Positions 34,041 through 42,009 of a stretch of 64,000 nt of DNA are shown here, one piece after another. The translations under genes and the position numbers were made by a program. Source of the DNA: Oscillospiraceae bacterium (GTDB taxonomy: Bacteria; Bacillota; Clostridia; Oscillospirales; Oscillospiraceae). Each line of letters opens with the position of its first letter. Within the stretch, counting starts at the first letter, position 1. Under the pieces are notes generated by a model. The model did not search any database and was not told where the DNA came from. It saw only the letters and a program-made list of their open reading frames with translations. The DNA is taken from positions 1,984,001 through 2,048,000 of the forward strand of contig AP025582.1 in assembly GCA_022846075.1 (NCBI GenBank). Reading direction: 5' to 3'.

Positions 34041-34048
34041 TTCCCAAT

Positions 34049-34666
34049 ATGCCTAACGCAAAGGTTCTGAGCGAGAAGCAGGCCATCGTGGCCGAGCTGG
34101 TCGAAACCCTGAAGTCTTCTGCCAGCGGCGTGCTGGTGAATTACGAGGGTATCACCGTGTCCGAGGACACCACCCTTCGTAATGAGCTGCGCAAGGCCGG
34201 CGTGGAGTACTCCGTGGTGAAGAACACCCTGGTGCGCCGCGCTCTGGACGACGCCGGGCTCTCCGAGCTGGACGGCGTGCTCCACGGCACCACTTCCCTG
34301 GCTGTCAGCAAGGAGGACCCCATCGCCCCCATGCGTGTCATCCACAAGTTTGCCAAGGGGCTCAACGGCGACCGGTTCGTCATCAAGGCCGGCTTCATGG
34401 AGGGCAAGGTCCTTCCCATGGACGACATTGCCGCTCTGGCCGAGCTGCCCTCTAAGGAGGCGCTGGTGGGTCAGGTGCTCGGCATGATGCTCTCCCCCAT
34501 CACCAGCCTGGCCATCGTCATCAAGGCCATCGCCGAGAAGGGTGGCGTCCCCGCCGACAAGCCCGCCGAGGAGGCCGCTGCCCCCGCTGAGGAGGCTCCC
34601 GCCGCCGAGGCCGCTCCCGCCGAGGAGGCCCCTGTCGAGGCTGCCGCCGAGACCCCCGCTGAGTAA
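34049..34666 (+). CDS. rplJ: 50S ribosomal protein L10
   Basis: L10 of the ribosomal stalk base: LSEKQAIVAELVETLKSSAS, VLVNYEGITVSEDTTLRNELRKAGVEYSVVKNTLVRRAL. 205 residues, longer than the usual ~165-175 because of a C-terminal Ala/Glu/Pro-rich acidic tail from about residue 170 (PADKPAEEAAAPAEEAPAAE). Tail function is unknown; such extensions occur in some Clostridia. Confidence 0.96.
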   Translation: MPNAKVLSEKQAIVAELVETLKSSASGVLVNYEGITVSEDTTLRNELRKAGVEYSVVKNTLVRRALDDAGLSELDGVLHGTTSLAVSKEDPIAPMRVIHKFAKGLNGDRFVIKAGFMEGKVLPMDDIAALAELPSKEALVGQVLGMMLSPITSLAIVIKAIAEKGGVPADKPAEEAAAPAEEAPAAEAAPAEEAPVEAAAETPAE

Positions 34667-34709
34667 TCAAAAACAAAACGTTTAAACCAAATTTAGGAGG
34701 TATACTATT

Positions 34710-35084
34710 ATGGCTAGCGAGAAGATCACTGCTCTGATCGAAGAAGTGAAGTCCCTGACCGTCCTGGAGCTCAACGACCTGGTGAAGGCTCTGGAGGAGG
34801 AGTTCGGCGTTTCCGCCGCCGCCATGGCCGCTCCCGCCGCCGGTGGCGCCGCCGCCCCCGCCGCCGAGGAGAAGACCGAGTTCGACGTCGTCCTGGCTGA
34901 AATCGGCGCCGAGAAGATCAAGGTCATCAAGGTCGTCCGCGAGATCACCGGCCTGGGCCTGGCCGAGGCTAAGGCCGCTGTCGAGGCCGCTCCCAAGGCC
35001 ATCAAGGAGGCCGTCTCCAAGGACGAGGCCGAGGAGCTCAAGAAGAAGCTGGAAGAGGTCGGCGCCAAGGTCGAGCTGAAGTAA
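34710..35084 (+). CDS. rplL: 50S ribosomal protein L7/L12
   Basis: A 124-residue stalk protein: N-terminal dimerisation helices ([30 protein letters not shown]), an Ala-rich hinge, and the C-terminal factor-binding domain ([35 protein letters not shown]). TAGGAGG precedes the ATG. The operon ends here at a terminator; rpoB is not next. Confidence 0.98.
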   Translation: MASEKITALIEEVKSLTVLELNDLVKALEEEFGVSAAAMAAPAAGGAAAPAAEEKTEFDVVLAEIGAEKIKVIKVVREITGLGLAEAKAAVEAAPKAIKEAVSKDEAEELKKKLEEVGAKVELK

Positions 35085-35101
35085 GCTTCTTTCCCTTTGT
35101 C

Positions 35102-35144
35102 AAAAAAAGAGGTGTCCCGACAATCGTTGGGGCACCTCTTTTTT
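35102..35144 (+). terminator. Terminator of rplJ-rplL
   Basis: AAAAAAGAGGTGTCCCGAC pairs (with one mismatch and G-U) with TTGGGGCACCTCTTTTTT; T6 tail. Confidence 0.9.
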
Positions 35145-35217
35145 CCTATTCTCTGTAACCTTTTTCTCCATTCTCCGTATTTACTGTCAGAACCGGTTCT
35201 TGGAAGGAAGTGACGCT

Positions 35218-35775
35218 GTGGACGAGGGCAAGCTGACCCAAAAGCTGCGTAGGGGCGACCGTCTGGCCCTCGACCGCGCCATCGAAGCCTACACCCCCTA
35301 TCTCTCCACCGTGGCGTGGCGGGCCCTGGGGGCCTCCGCCTCCCGGGAGGACGTGGAGGAGGTGGTCTCCGACGCCTTCCTGGCCCTGTGGGAGCACCGG
35401 GCCGCGCTGGACCCGGCCCAGGGGGTCAAGTCCTACCTGTCGGCCATCACCCGGAACAAGGCCACCGACTGCCTCCGCGCCGCCCGGCCCACGCCCCTTC
35501 CCCTCTCCGACTGGGAGGCGGAGCCCGGGCCCGGGCCGGAGGAGCTGGTGGAGCGGCACATGTTCGCCGAACGCCTCCGTCTGGCGGTGGAGGCCCTAGG
35601 CGAGCCGGACCGCACGCTGGTCATCGGCTACTACTACGAGGGCGAAAAGCTCAAGGACATCGGAAAGCGCTTGGGCCTCAGCGCCCCGGCGACCAAGACC
35701 CGGCTGTGCCGGGCCCGCAGGGATTTGAAAGAACGATTGACGAAAGGAGGGTCGGCACTTGAACCGGATGGATGA
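35218..35775 (+). CDS. ECF-type RNA polymerase sigma factor
   Basis: A 185-residue sigma-70 family ECF factor. Region 2: LALDRAIEAYTPYLSTVAWRALG with SREDVEEVVSDAFLALWEHR; region 4: ALGEPDRTLVIGYYYEGEKLKDIGKRLGLSAPATKTRLCRAR. The GTG start at 35218 has GGAAGGAAG upstream. The stop overlaps the start of a membrane protein with an anti-sigma layout, so the pair is probably a sigma/anti-sigma module. The regulated genes are unknown. Confidence 0.92.
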   Translation: MDEGKLTQKLRRGDRLALDRAIEAYTPYLSTVAWRALGASASREDVEEVVSDAFLALWEHRAALDPAQGVKSYLSAITRNKATDCLRAARPTPLPLSDWEAEPGPGPEELVERHMFAERLRLAVEALGEPDRTLVIGYYYEGEKLKDIGKRLGLSAPATKTRLCRARRDLKERLTKGGSALEPDG

Positions 35776-37150
35776 GCTTTGGAAGGACATGGGCAGAACG
35801 GACGCGCCCACGGCGGCGGACGCCCGGGCGGTGAAGGCAAGGGTCCACGCCGCGCTGGACGCCGACCCCACAGAGAGGAAGGTTTATATGAGACAGAAAA
35901 CGAGGTTCGCCCTGGCGGCGGCGGCGCTGGCCGTGGCCGTTACCGGCAGCGCCCTGGCCGTGAGCGCCAACCTGGACGTGCTCCAGGCGTTTTTCCAGGG
36001 GGACACCTCCCCCGCCCAGGAATATATGGACAGCACCGTGCGGTCCGTCAGTGACGAAAACTACACCCTCACCGTGGAGAGCTCGGTGGCGGACGAAAAC
36101 ACCGCCTATCTGGTGGTGACGGTGAAGGCCCTCAACGAAGAGAGCCGCCAGTTCCTTTTCTCCAAGGAGTTTACCGGAATGGACACCTTCCACGTGGGGA
36201 CCCTGAACGCCGACGGCACCAGAGCTGAGCACGGCATCAGCGGCTTCGGCATGGGCGAGCTCAAGGAGGCCCGGACCGAGGACTCCATGAGCTGGTACGC
36301 CGACGCCGACCTCACCGGCCCCGCCGCCTTCGTCCGCATCCGGCTGGACTACATGGGCGAGGATAAGGAGGTCAGGGTGCCGCTGAACCCCGCCCCCTCC
36401 GTCACCGTGGAGGTAAACGCCTCCGGGGTGGGTGTTCTGGACTTTGAGACCACCACAGCCGGCACCCTCACCGTGGAGCGGGTGATCCTCACCCCCCTCA
36501 CCTGCAAGATTCTGACGGCGGATGAGCCCCGGAGCCGCGGCTACGAGACCAACCCCCGCATCTTCTTCCGCATGGCGGACGGCTCCATCCGCACCCAGAG
36601 CCAGATGATGGAGAGCACCAGCGGAAGCACGGTGGAAAACTCTGAGCACTTAGGACAGGATAACGTCACCCTGGCCCGCGCGGAGCACGACTACCGCTTC
36701 AAGGCCGTGCAGGACTTGGCCGACATCCGGTCGGTCATCGCCTTCGACCGGGAGTACCCCCTGGACGGCTCGGCCTCCACCCCCGTGGCCCACGACTCGG
36801 CCCTGGACCCCGTCACCGTCCCCGCCGGGACGCCTCTGACCGAGGACGCCGGCTACCCCCTTCTCGTCCGGGCCCTGACGGAGACCCTGGGCGGCACCTG
36901 TGACTGGGACGCCGCCACCGGGAACGTTACCTGCGTCTACCGTGGCGTCACCGTCGTCCTCACCGCCGGCAGCACCACCGCCCTGGTGGATGGACAGCCG
37001 GTGACCCTTCTCCAGGCCCCGGCCTATCAAAACGGCGTGATGGCCGCCGACTGGTCGGTGTTCCAGGATGCCTGGGGCCTGGACGGCTTCGTCCGGCGGA
37101 CCAGGGACGGGGACGACACGATCTGGGGCGACTGGTATATCATCCCCTGA
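35759..37150 (+). CDS. Membrane-anchored anti-sigma-like protein (DUF4179-type) with copper-amine-oxidase-like C-terminus
   Basis: 463 residues. The N-terminal cytoplasmic ~45 residues (MDELWKDMGRTDAPTAADARAVKARV) precede one membrane helix (residues about 49-68, FALAAAALAVAVTGSALAV), followed by a large outer domain with DUF4179-like features (ENYTLTVESSVADENTAYLVVTV). The last ~100 residues (YPLLVRALTETLGGTCDWDAATGNVTCVYRGVTVVLTAGS) resemble the copper-amine-oxidase N-like unit. The TTG start has AAAGGAGGG 9 bases upstream; ATG 35768 is an alternative. It overlaps the sigma gene by 17 bases. Confidence 0.78.
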   Translation: MNRMDELWKDMGRTDAPTAADARAVKARVHAALDADPTERKVYMRQKTRFALAAAALAVAVTGSALAVSANLDVLQAFFQGDTSPAQEYMDSTVRSVSDENYTLTVESSVADENTAYLVVTVKALNEESRQFLFSKEFTGMDTFHVGTLNADGTRAEHGISGFGMGELKEARTEDSMSWYADADLTGPAAFVRIRLDYMGEDKEVRVPLNPAPSVTVEVNASGVGVLDFETTTAGTLTVERVILTPLTCKILTADEPRSRGYETNPRIFFRMADGSIRTQSQMMESTSGSTVENSEHLGQDNVTLARAEHDYRFKAVQDLADIRSVIAFDREYPLDGSASTPVAHDSALDPVTVPAGTPLTEDAGYPLLVRALTETLGGTCDWDAATGNVTCVYRGVTVVLTAGSTTALVDGQPVTLLQAPAYQNGVMAADWSVFQDAWGLDGFVRRTRDGDDTIWGDWYIIP

Positions 37151-37168
37151 TCCTTTCTCCCCGCGACA

Positions 37169-37207
37169 AAACAGCGGCCATACCCGATTCGGGTATGGCC
37201 GCTGTTT
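37169..37207. terminator. Bidirectional terminator
   Basis: AAACAGCGGCCATACCCGA pairs perfectly with TCGGGTATGGCCGCTGTTT. It lies between the convergent anti-sigma-like gene and tetR-type gene. Confidence 0.88.
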
Positions 37208-37221
37208 CAAATGCTTTGAAA

Positions 37222-37842
37222 TCAACCCTGGGCGATGGCCCGGAGGATCATATGGAAGCCATCCTCCAGAAATTCCTCCCGGCTGCGGCCCACCTGCCGC
37301 TCCAGGCTGTCGGCGTTTCGGTCGGCCATGTGGATCATGCCGGACACGCTGGCCCAGAAAAGCATCACCGTCTCCATGGGGGCCATGGCGCAGCGGATGG
37401 TCCCGGCGGTCATTCCCCGCTCCAGGAAATCCGCCAGCTCCCGGCAGAACTCTCCGGCCACCCGCTTGATATCCTGGTCGCTCTTGCTCCCCTCCGCCCC
37501 GGTGAGGGAGCCGCCCATCACCGCCTCGTAGGCGGTGGGGTTCTCCTCATAGAAGCCGGTGATGGCCAGGCAGACGGCATCATAGGCCTCGAGCCAGTCG
37601 GTGTGGCCCTCGATGGCCTGGTGGACCCGCTTTTTCAGCATGGCCATGCCGTTGAGGAGGATGGCGCCCACGATCTCCTCCTTGCTCTGAAAATAGACGT
37701 AAAGAGTGGCCTTGCTGTACTCGGCCTCCCGCGCGATATCGTCCATGGTGGTGCGGTCGGTGCCCTTTTCCGAGAACAGCCGCTCCGCCGCGGCCAGGAT
37801 GGATCCCCGGTGGTATTCCGCCAGCGCCTGCCGTTTGCCCAT
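37222..37842 (-). CDS. TetR/AcrR family transcriptional regulator
   Basis: A 206-residue repressor. N-terminal TetR HTH: HRGSILAAAERLFSEKGTDRTTMDDIAREAEYSKATLYVYFQSKEEI. The C-terminal ligand domain is helical and not specific. A perfect 16-base palindrome lies 27 bases before its start, likely its operator. The target may be itself; mgtE lies just upstream in the same direction, so read-through is possible. Confidence 0.93.
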   Translation of the reverse strand: MGKRQALAEYHRGSILAAAERLFSEKGTDRTTMDDIAREAEYSKATLYVYFQSKEEIVGAILLNGMAMLKKRVHQAIEGHTDWLEAYDAVCLAITGFYEENPTAYEAVMGGSLTGAEGSKSDQDIKRVAGEFCRELADFLERGMTAGTIRCAMAPMETVMLFWASVSGMIHMADRNADSLERQVGRSREEFLEDGFHMILRAIAQG

Positions 37843-37869
37843 GTCCTTCGCCCTCTTTTCCTCAAATTA

Positions 37870-37885
37870 TGGTATGATCATACCA
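37870..37885. promoter_or_regulatory. TetR-type operator
   Basis: TGGTATGATCATACCA, a perfect 16-base palindrome just before the TetR-family gene; it contains TATGAT, a plausible -10, on both strands. Confidence 0.7.
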
Positions 37886-37929
37886 CATTTTCTCCGCAAA
37901 GGCAATGTTAAGGTATCGCAAAGATGCCC

Positions 37930-39288
37930 TCACAGGCCCAAAAGCCGCTGGGCCAGCGTGAAGTAGACCACCAGGGACACGGCGTCCACGATGGTGGTGA
38001 TCAGGGGGGCGGCCATGATGGTGGGGTCCACGTGGAGGCGCTTGGCCAGGATGGGGAGCATGGAGCCGATGGTCTTGGCCATCACCACCGTCACCAGCAT
38101 GGCCCCGGCCACAGTGAAAGAGACCATCGTGTTGCCCGGATACTGGATCTGAAGGCGGACAAAGTTCACCGCGCTCAGGATCACCCCCACCAGGATACTG
38201 ACCCGCAGCTCCTTCCAGAGGACCCGCAGGAAGTCCCCCATCTCGATCTCCCCCACCGCCATGCCGCGGATGATCATGGTGGAGCTCTGGCTGCCGGCGT
38301 TTCCGCCGGTGTCGGTGAGCATGGGGATAAAGGTGACGAGAAGGGGCACGGCGGCGAAGGCCGCCTCGTACTTGCCCAAAATGCCGCCGGTGACCATGCT
38401 GGAGACCATCAGCACCAGCAGCCACACGATCCGGTTTTTGGCCAGGGAAAAGACGCTGGTCTTGAGGTAGGGCTTCTCCGAGGGGGCCATGGCGGCCATC
38501 TTCTCGAAGTCCTCGGTGGCCTCCTCCTCCATGACGTCCATGACGTCGTCTACGGTGACGATGCCCACCAGCCGGTGCTCCTGGTCCACCACGGGCAGGG
38601 AGATGAAGTCGTACTTCATCATCCGGTTGACGGCCTCCTCCTGGTCCTCGGTGGTGAGGGCAGTGATGAGGTCGGTCTCCATCAGCTCCTCCACGACAGT
38701 GTCGTCGTCGGCCACCAGCAGCTCCCGGAGGGTCACCACCCCCTCCAGGACGCGGCGGGAGTCGATGACGTAGCAGGTGTAGATGCTCTCGCTCTCGTCG
38801 CCGCTGCGGCGGATGCGGGTGATGGCCTCGCTGACCGTCATGGACTTGCGCAGGTCGATGAACTCGGCGGTCATGATGCTGCCCACCGAGCTGTCGGGGT
38901 AGTTCAAAAACTGATTGATGAGCTTGCGGGTATCGGGCCGGGCGGTCTTAAGCACCCGCTTGACCACGCTGGCGGGCAGCTCCTCCAGCATGTCCACCGC
39001 GTCGTCCACGTTCAGATCCTCCACCAGCTCGGAGACCTCCCGGTCTGTGGCGGAGGAGATGATGAGCTGCTGGTCCTCCGGCTCCAGGTTGGCGAACACG
39101 TCGGAGGCCATCTCCTTGGGCAGCATGCGGAAGACCAGCACCGTTTTATCCGGCGGCAGTTCCGCCATGAATTCGGCCACGTCCACCTCGTTGGCGTCGG
39201 CCAGCTGGGTTTTTAAGGTCCGGTAGTCCCGCTCGGTCAGCATGGTCTCCCACACCAGGAGCAGGTCCCTGCGCTCCATTTCTTCCAT
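37930..39288 (-). CDS. mgtE: Magnesium transporter MgtE
   Basis: A 452-residue Mg2+ channel. N domain (ADANEVDVAEFMAELPPDKTVLVFRMLPKEMASDVFANLE), two CBS domains (about residues 135-255; VGSIMTAEFIDLRKSMTVSEAI, FISLPVVDQEHRLVGIVTVDDVMDVMEEEATEDF), then five membrane helices with the pore signature PLLVTFIPMLTDTGGNAGSQSSTMIIRGMA. AGGAGG is 7-8 bases from ATG 39288. A long structured leader with an upstream ORF precedes it. In the family, Mg2+ binding to N/CBS domains closes the channel. Confidence 0.96.
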   Translation of the reverse strand: MEEMERRDLLLVWETMLTERDYRTLKTQLADANEVDVAEFMAELPPDKTVLVFRMLPKEMASDVFANLEPEDQQLIISSATDREVSELVEDLNVDDAVDMLEELPASVVKRVLKTARPDTRKLINQFLNYPDSSVGSIMTAEFIDLRKSMTVSEAITRIRRSGDESESIYTCYVIDSRRVLEGVVTLRELLVADDDTVVEELMETDLITALTTEDQEEAVNRMMKYDFISLPVVDQEHRLVGIVTVDDVMDVMEEEATEDFEKMAAMAPSEKPYLKTSVFSLAKNRIVWLLVLMVSSMVTGGILGKYEAAFAAVPLLVTFIPMLTDTGGNAGSQSSTMIIRGMAVGEIEMGDFLRVLWKELRVSILVGVILSAVNFVRLQIQYPGNTMVSFTVAGAMLVTVVMAKTIGSMLPILAKRLHVDPTIMAAPLITTIVDAVSLVVYFTLAQRLLGL

Positions 39289-39320
39289 ACTTCTTTCCTC
39301 CTGTCTTTTGATACAGCGAG

Positions 39321-39483
39321 GAAGTACGTAAGGACAGCAAACCGCGCTGGTAAAGCAGTTGCTTTACCAGCGCGGCGACATTCCGATCATGGGCACGGGA
39401 AATCTAGCCCCGCGCCTGCCTCAGGAGGAACGGGGGGCGATTTACCGCCCATAAGGGAACATCGCTGTCCTGTCTGGTACTTC
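39321..39483 (-). promoter_or_regulatory. Structured mgtE leader, candidate Mg2+-responsive element
   Basis: On the minus strand a closing helix forms between GAAGTAC/AGGACAGC (39483-39477, 39471-39464) and GCTGTCCT/GTACTTC (39338-39331, 39327-39321): 7+8 bp around an internal loop. Inside are ATGGGC/GCCCAT (39452-39447 with 39394-39389), a GGCG-GTAAAT-CGCC hairpin, a CCCCG/CGGGG helix and a perfect 34-base palindrome (39375-39342; arm CCGCGCTGGTAAAGCA). The M-box consensus elements I know are absent. The mgtE ribosome binding site begins about 20 bases downstream. Confidence 0.6.
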
Positions 39484-39499
39484 GGCCGCAGATGTCCAC
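39404..39499 (-). CDS. Upstream leader ORF of mgtE (31 residues)
   Basis: GTG at 39499 lies 7 bases after AAAGGAGGA, one of the best ribosome binding sites in the area, and opens a 31-codon frame ending at TAG 39404-39406. The peptide starts VDICGRSTRQDSD and contains W17 and the stretch N20-R-P-P-F-L-L. It covers the 5' strand of the leader closing helix and part of its interior, so ribosome movement would remodel the RNA. In Salmonella, proline-containing leader peptides (MgtL) control an Mg2+ transporter; here this is analogy only. No homologue known to me. Confidence 0.5.
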   Translation of the reverse strand: MDICGRSTRQDSDVPLWAVNRPPFLLRQARG

Positions 39500-39569
39500 T
39501 GACTGTTCCTCCTTTAATCTCTATTTTAGACGGATCTTCCGCCTCTTTTTCAAGAATACCACGTCAGGC

Positions 39570-40949
39570 TCATTTTTTCAAGTCTTTTTGTCCCTCTTCC
39601 ATGGCCCGCATCTTCCTCAGGAAGCTCACCGACAGGGGGACGGTGAGCACCGTCGCCAGCAGGTCGGCGATGGGCTGGGCCAGCATGACCCCCGTAAAAT
39701 CAAAGAGAGGGGGCAGGATCAGGATCAGGGGGATGAAGAATAGACCCTGCCGGGCCAGGGCCAGCACCGACGCCCGAAAGTTCTCCCCCACGGTCTGGAG
39801 CATCATATTGTTTAAGATCACGTAGCTCATCACCAGAAGGGTGACCAGCTGGCAGCGCATGGCGGCGGTGCCCAGCTCCACCACCAGAGGGGCGTTGGGC
39901 TGGAAGAAATGGACGATCTGAGGGGCAAACCAGATCCCCAGCGCCGCGATCACCGTCAAAACCGCGGTGCCCACCTTCACACAAAACCAGTAAGCCTGGC
40001 GCACCCGGCCATAGAGCCCGGCGCCGTAGTTGAAGCCGCACACCGGCTGGAAGCCCTGGCCGAAGCCGATGAGGGCGGAGCCGGAAAACATGCCGAAGCG
40101 GTTGACGATACCCATGGCGGCAATGGCCGCGTCCCCAAAGGGACCGGCCGCCCGGTTGAGGAGAATGGAGGCCACGCTGGCCAAGCCCTGCCGGTAGAAG
40201 GAGGGCAGGCCGCCCCGGATGATATTGCCCAGGATGCCGCCCTTGAGGGTGAACCGCTTCCAGCGGATGGGGAGGGTCCCGCCGCGGCCGGTGTTGAACA
40301 GGAGGATGCAGAAGCTCACCAGCTGGCTGAGGATAGTGGCCAGGGCCGCCCCGCCGATGCCCATATTCAGGCCGAAGATAAAGATGGGGTCCAGGATCAT
40401 GTTGAGGATGCCGCCGGTGGTAATGCCCATCATGGCGTAGGTGGCGCTCCCCTCAAAACGCAGCAGGTTGTTGAGCACCAGGGAACCCACCATGTAGGGG
40501 GCGCCCAGGAGGATGTACCGGGCGTAGTCACGGGCATAGGGCAGGATGGTGGGCGTGGCCCCCAGGGCGCTGACCAGGGGGTCCAGAAACAAAAGCCCCA
40601 GCACCGCCACGGCAAGGCCCCCGAAGATGCCGGAGAAAAAGCCTGTGGCGGCCACCCGCTCGGCCTCCTCCTGGTTCTTTTGGCCCAGCAGCCGGGAGAC
40701 ATAGTTGCCCGAGCCGTTCCCAAAGGTAAAGCCAAGGGCCTGGATAATGGCCATGAGGGAGAACACCACCCCCACCGCCCCCTGGGCGCTCTCTCCCAGG
40801 CCGCCCACGAAATAGGTATCCGCCATGTTGTAGATGGAAGTGATGAGCATGGAGATGATGGTGGGCACCGCCAGCTGTCCCACCAATCCGGGGATGGGCG
40901 CTGTGGTGATCCACTGGAATTTTTCGTCCGGGTTGGTGAATTTCCGCAT
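39570..40949 (-). CDS. MATE family efflux transporter 2
   Basis: A 459-residue, 12-helix exporter: VGQLAVPTIISMLITSIYNMADTYFVGGLG, ALGFTFGNGSGNYVSRLLGQKNQEEAERVA, AAIAAMGIVNRFGMFSGSALIGFGQGFQPVCGFNYGAG and PQIVHFFQPNAPLVVELGTAAMRC. This is the MepA/NorM-like clostridial branch and clearly different from MATE gene 1. GAGGAAG precedes the ATG. mgtE lies 281 bases downstream with its own leader. Substrate unknown. Confidence 0.93.
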   Translation of the reverse strand: MRKFTNPDEKFQWITTAPIPGLVGQLAVPTIISMLITSIYNMADTYFVGGLGESAQGAVGVVFSLMAIIQALGFTFGNGSGNYVSRLLGQKNQEEAERVAATGFFSGIFGGLAVAVLGLLFLDPLVSALGATPTILPYARDYARYILLGAPYMVGSLVLNNLLRFEGSATYAMMGITTGGILNMILDPIFIFGLNMGIGGAALATILSQLVSFCILLFNTGRGGTLPIRWKRFTLKGGILGNIIRGGLPSFYRQGLASVASILLNRAAGPFGDAAIAAMGIVNRFGMFSGSALIGFGQGFQPVCGFNYGAGLYGRVRQAYWFCVKVGTAVLTVIAALGIWFAPQIVHFFQPNAPLVVELGTAAMRCQLVTLLVMSYVILNNMMLQTVGENFRASVLALARQGLFFIPLILILPPLFDFTGVMLAQPIADLLATVLTVPLSVSFLRKMRAMEEGQKDLKK

Positions 40950-41054
40950 GTCGGATTCGCTTCCTCTGCGTTAACATTCTATTTTAGTTAGTATACCACC
41001 TTTTCCCACCCGGCGCAAACCCCATTCTCAACATGCCCTTTCCCGTTTCTCTCA

Positions 41055-41083
41055 TTGACTGCCTTTCCCGCCGGTGATATAAT
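41055..41083 (+). promoter_or_regulatory. Promoter of the methyltransferase gene
   Basis: TTGACT at 41055-41060, 17-base spacer, TATAAT at 41078-41083. Confidence 0.85.
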
Positions 41084-41120
41084 ATTATGACTTTGTGTAT
41101 TTGCTTGTAAGAGGTGCAAT

Positions 41121-41984
41121 ATGTGGATTTCCGAGCGTTGGAAAGACTATGAGCTCATTGACTGCGGCGGCGGGGAAAAGCTGGAGCGGTGGGGAAAATA
41201 CATCCTGGTGCGGCCCGACCCCCAGGCCATCTGGAACACCCCCCGCACCGACCCCCGCTGGCGCAAGCCGGACGCCCGGTACGCCCGCTCGGCCACCGGC
41301 GGCGGCCAGTGGGCCAAGAAGGACGTGCCCGAACGGTGGACGGTGGACTACGGCGAATTGACCTTCAACATCAAGCCCATGAACTTCAAGCATACCGGTC
41401 TCTTCCCCGAGCAAGCGGCCAACTGGGACTTCTGCCAGAAGGCCATCCGCTCCGCCGGACGGCCCATCAACGTGCTGAACCTTTTCGCCTACACCGGCGG
41501 GGCCACCGTGGCCTGCGCCGCTGCGGGGGCCAGTGTGTGCCACGTGGACGCCGCCAAGGGTATGGTGGCCTGGGCCAAGGAGAACGCCAGGTCCTCCGGC
41601 CTGGAGGAGCGGCCCATCCGCTGGATCGTGGACGACTGCGGCAAGTTCGCCGAGCGGGAGATCCGCCGGGGCAGGACCTACGACGGCATCATCATGGACC
41701 CCCCCTCCTACGGCCGGGGTCCCTCCGGGGAGATCTGGAAGCTGGAGGAGAACCTCTGGCCCTTCGTGGAGATGGTCTCCAAGCTCCTCTCCGACGAGCC
41801 CCTTTTCTTCCTCATCAACTCCTACACCACGGGCCTTGCTCCCTCGGTGCTGACCTATATCCTGGAGACCTTGGTCACCAAGCGCTACGGCGGCCACACC
41901 GAGAGCCAGGAATTGGGGCTGGCAGTGTCCTCCAACGGTTTGGCCCTCCCCTGCGGCGCCACGGGGCGCTGGCTGGCCGACTGA
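41121..41984 (+). CDS. Class I SAM-dependent methyltransferase (RlmI/RlmK-like)
   Basis: 287 residues. The SAM-binding core is NVLNLFAYTGGATVACAAAGA, VCHVDAAKGMVAWAKENA and WIVDDCGKFAERE; the catalytic-type motif is YDGIIMDPPSYGRGPSGE. This is the pattern of the RlmI/YccW-type rRNA cytosine methyltransferases, without the N-terminal PUA domain. AGAGGTG precedes the ATG. The target (rRNA or other) is inferred. Confidence 0.88.
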   Translation: MWISERWKDYELIDCGGGEKLERWGKYILVRPDPQAIWNTPRTDPRWRKPDARYARSATGGGQWAKKDVPERWTVDYGELTFNIKPMNFKHTGLFPEQAANWDFCQKAIRSAGRPINVLNLFAYTGGATVACAAAGASVCHVDAAKGMVAWAKENARSSGLEERPIRWIVDDCGKFAEREIRRGRTYDGIIMDPPSYGRGPSGEIWKLEENLWPFVEMVSKLLSDEPLFFLINSYTTGLAPSVLTYILETLVTKRYGGHTESQELGLAVSSNGLALPCGATGRWLAD

Positions 41985-42009
41985 TCCGCCCAAGAAAGGA
42001 GCCGCAGCC

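Noticed and set aside
33678-34048. tRNA, SRP RNA or 6S RNA in the rplA-rplJ gap
   Set aside because: No TTCRA arm, CCA-adjacent acceptor or SRP GNAR/GGAA core is visible.
39289-39569. M-box (ykoK) riboswitch upstream of mgtE
   Set aside because: Searched by eye for the conserved GGUGAGGCUCCU, GCUGCUGCCC and GGGUC blocks and did not find them; reported as an unassigned structured leader instead.
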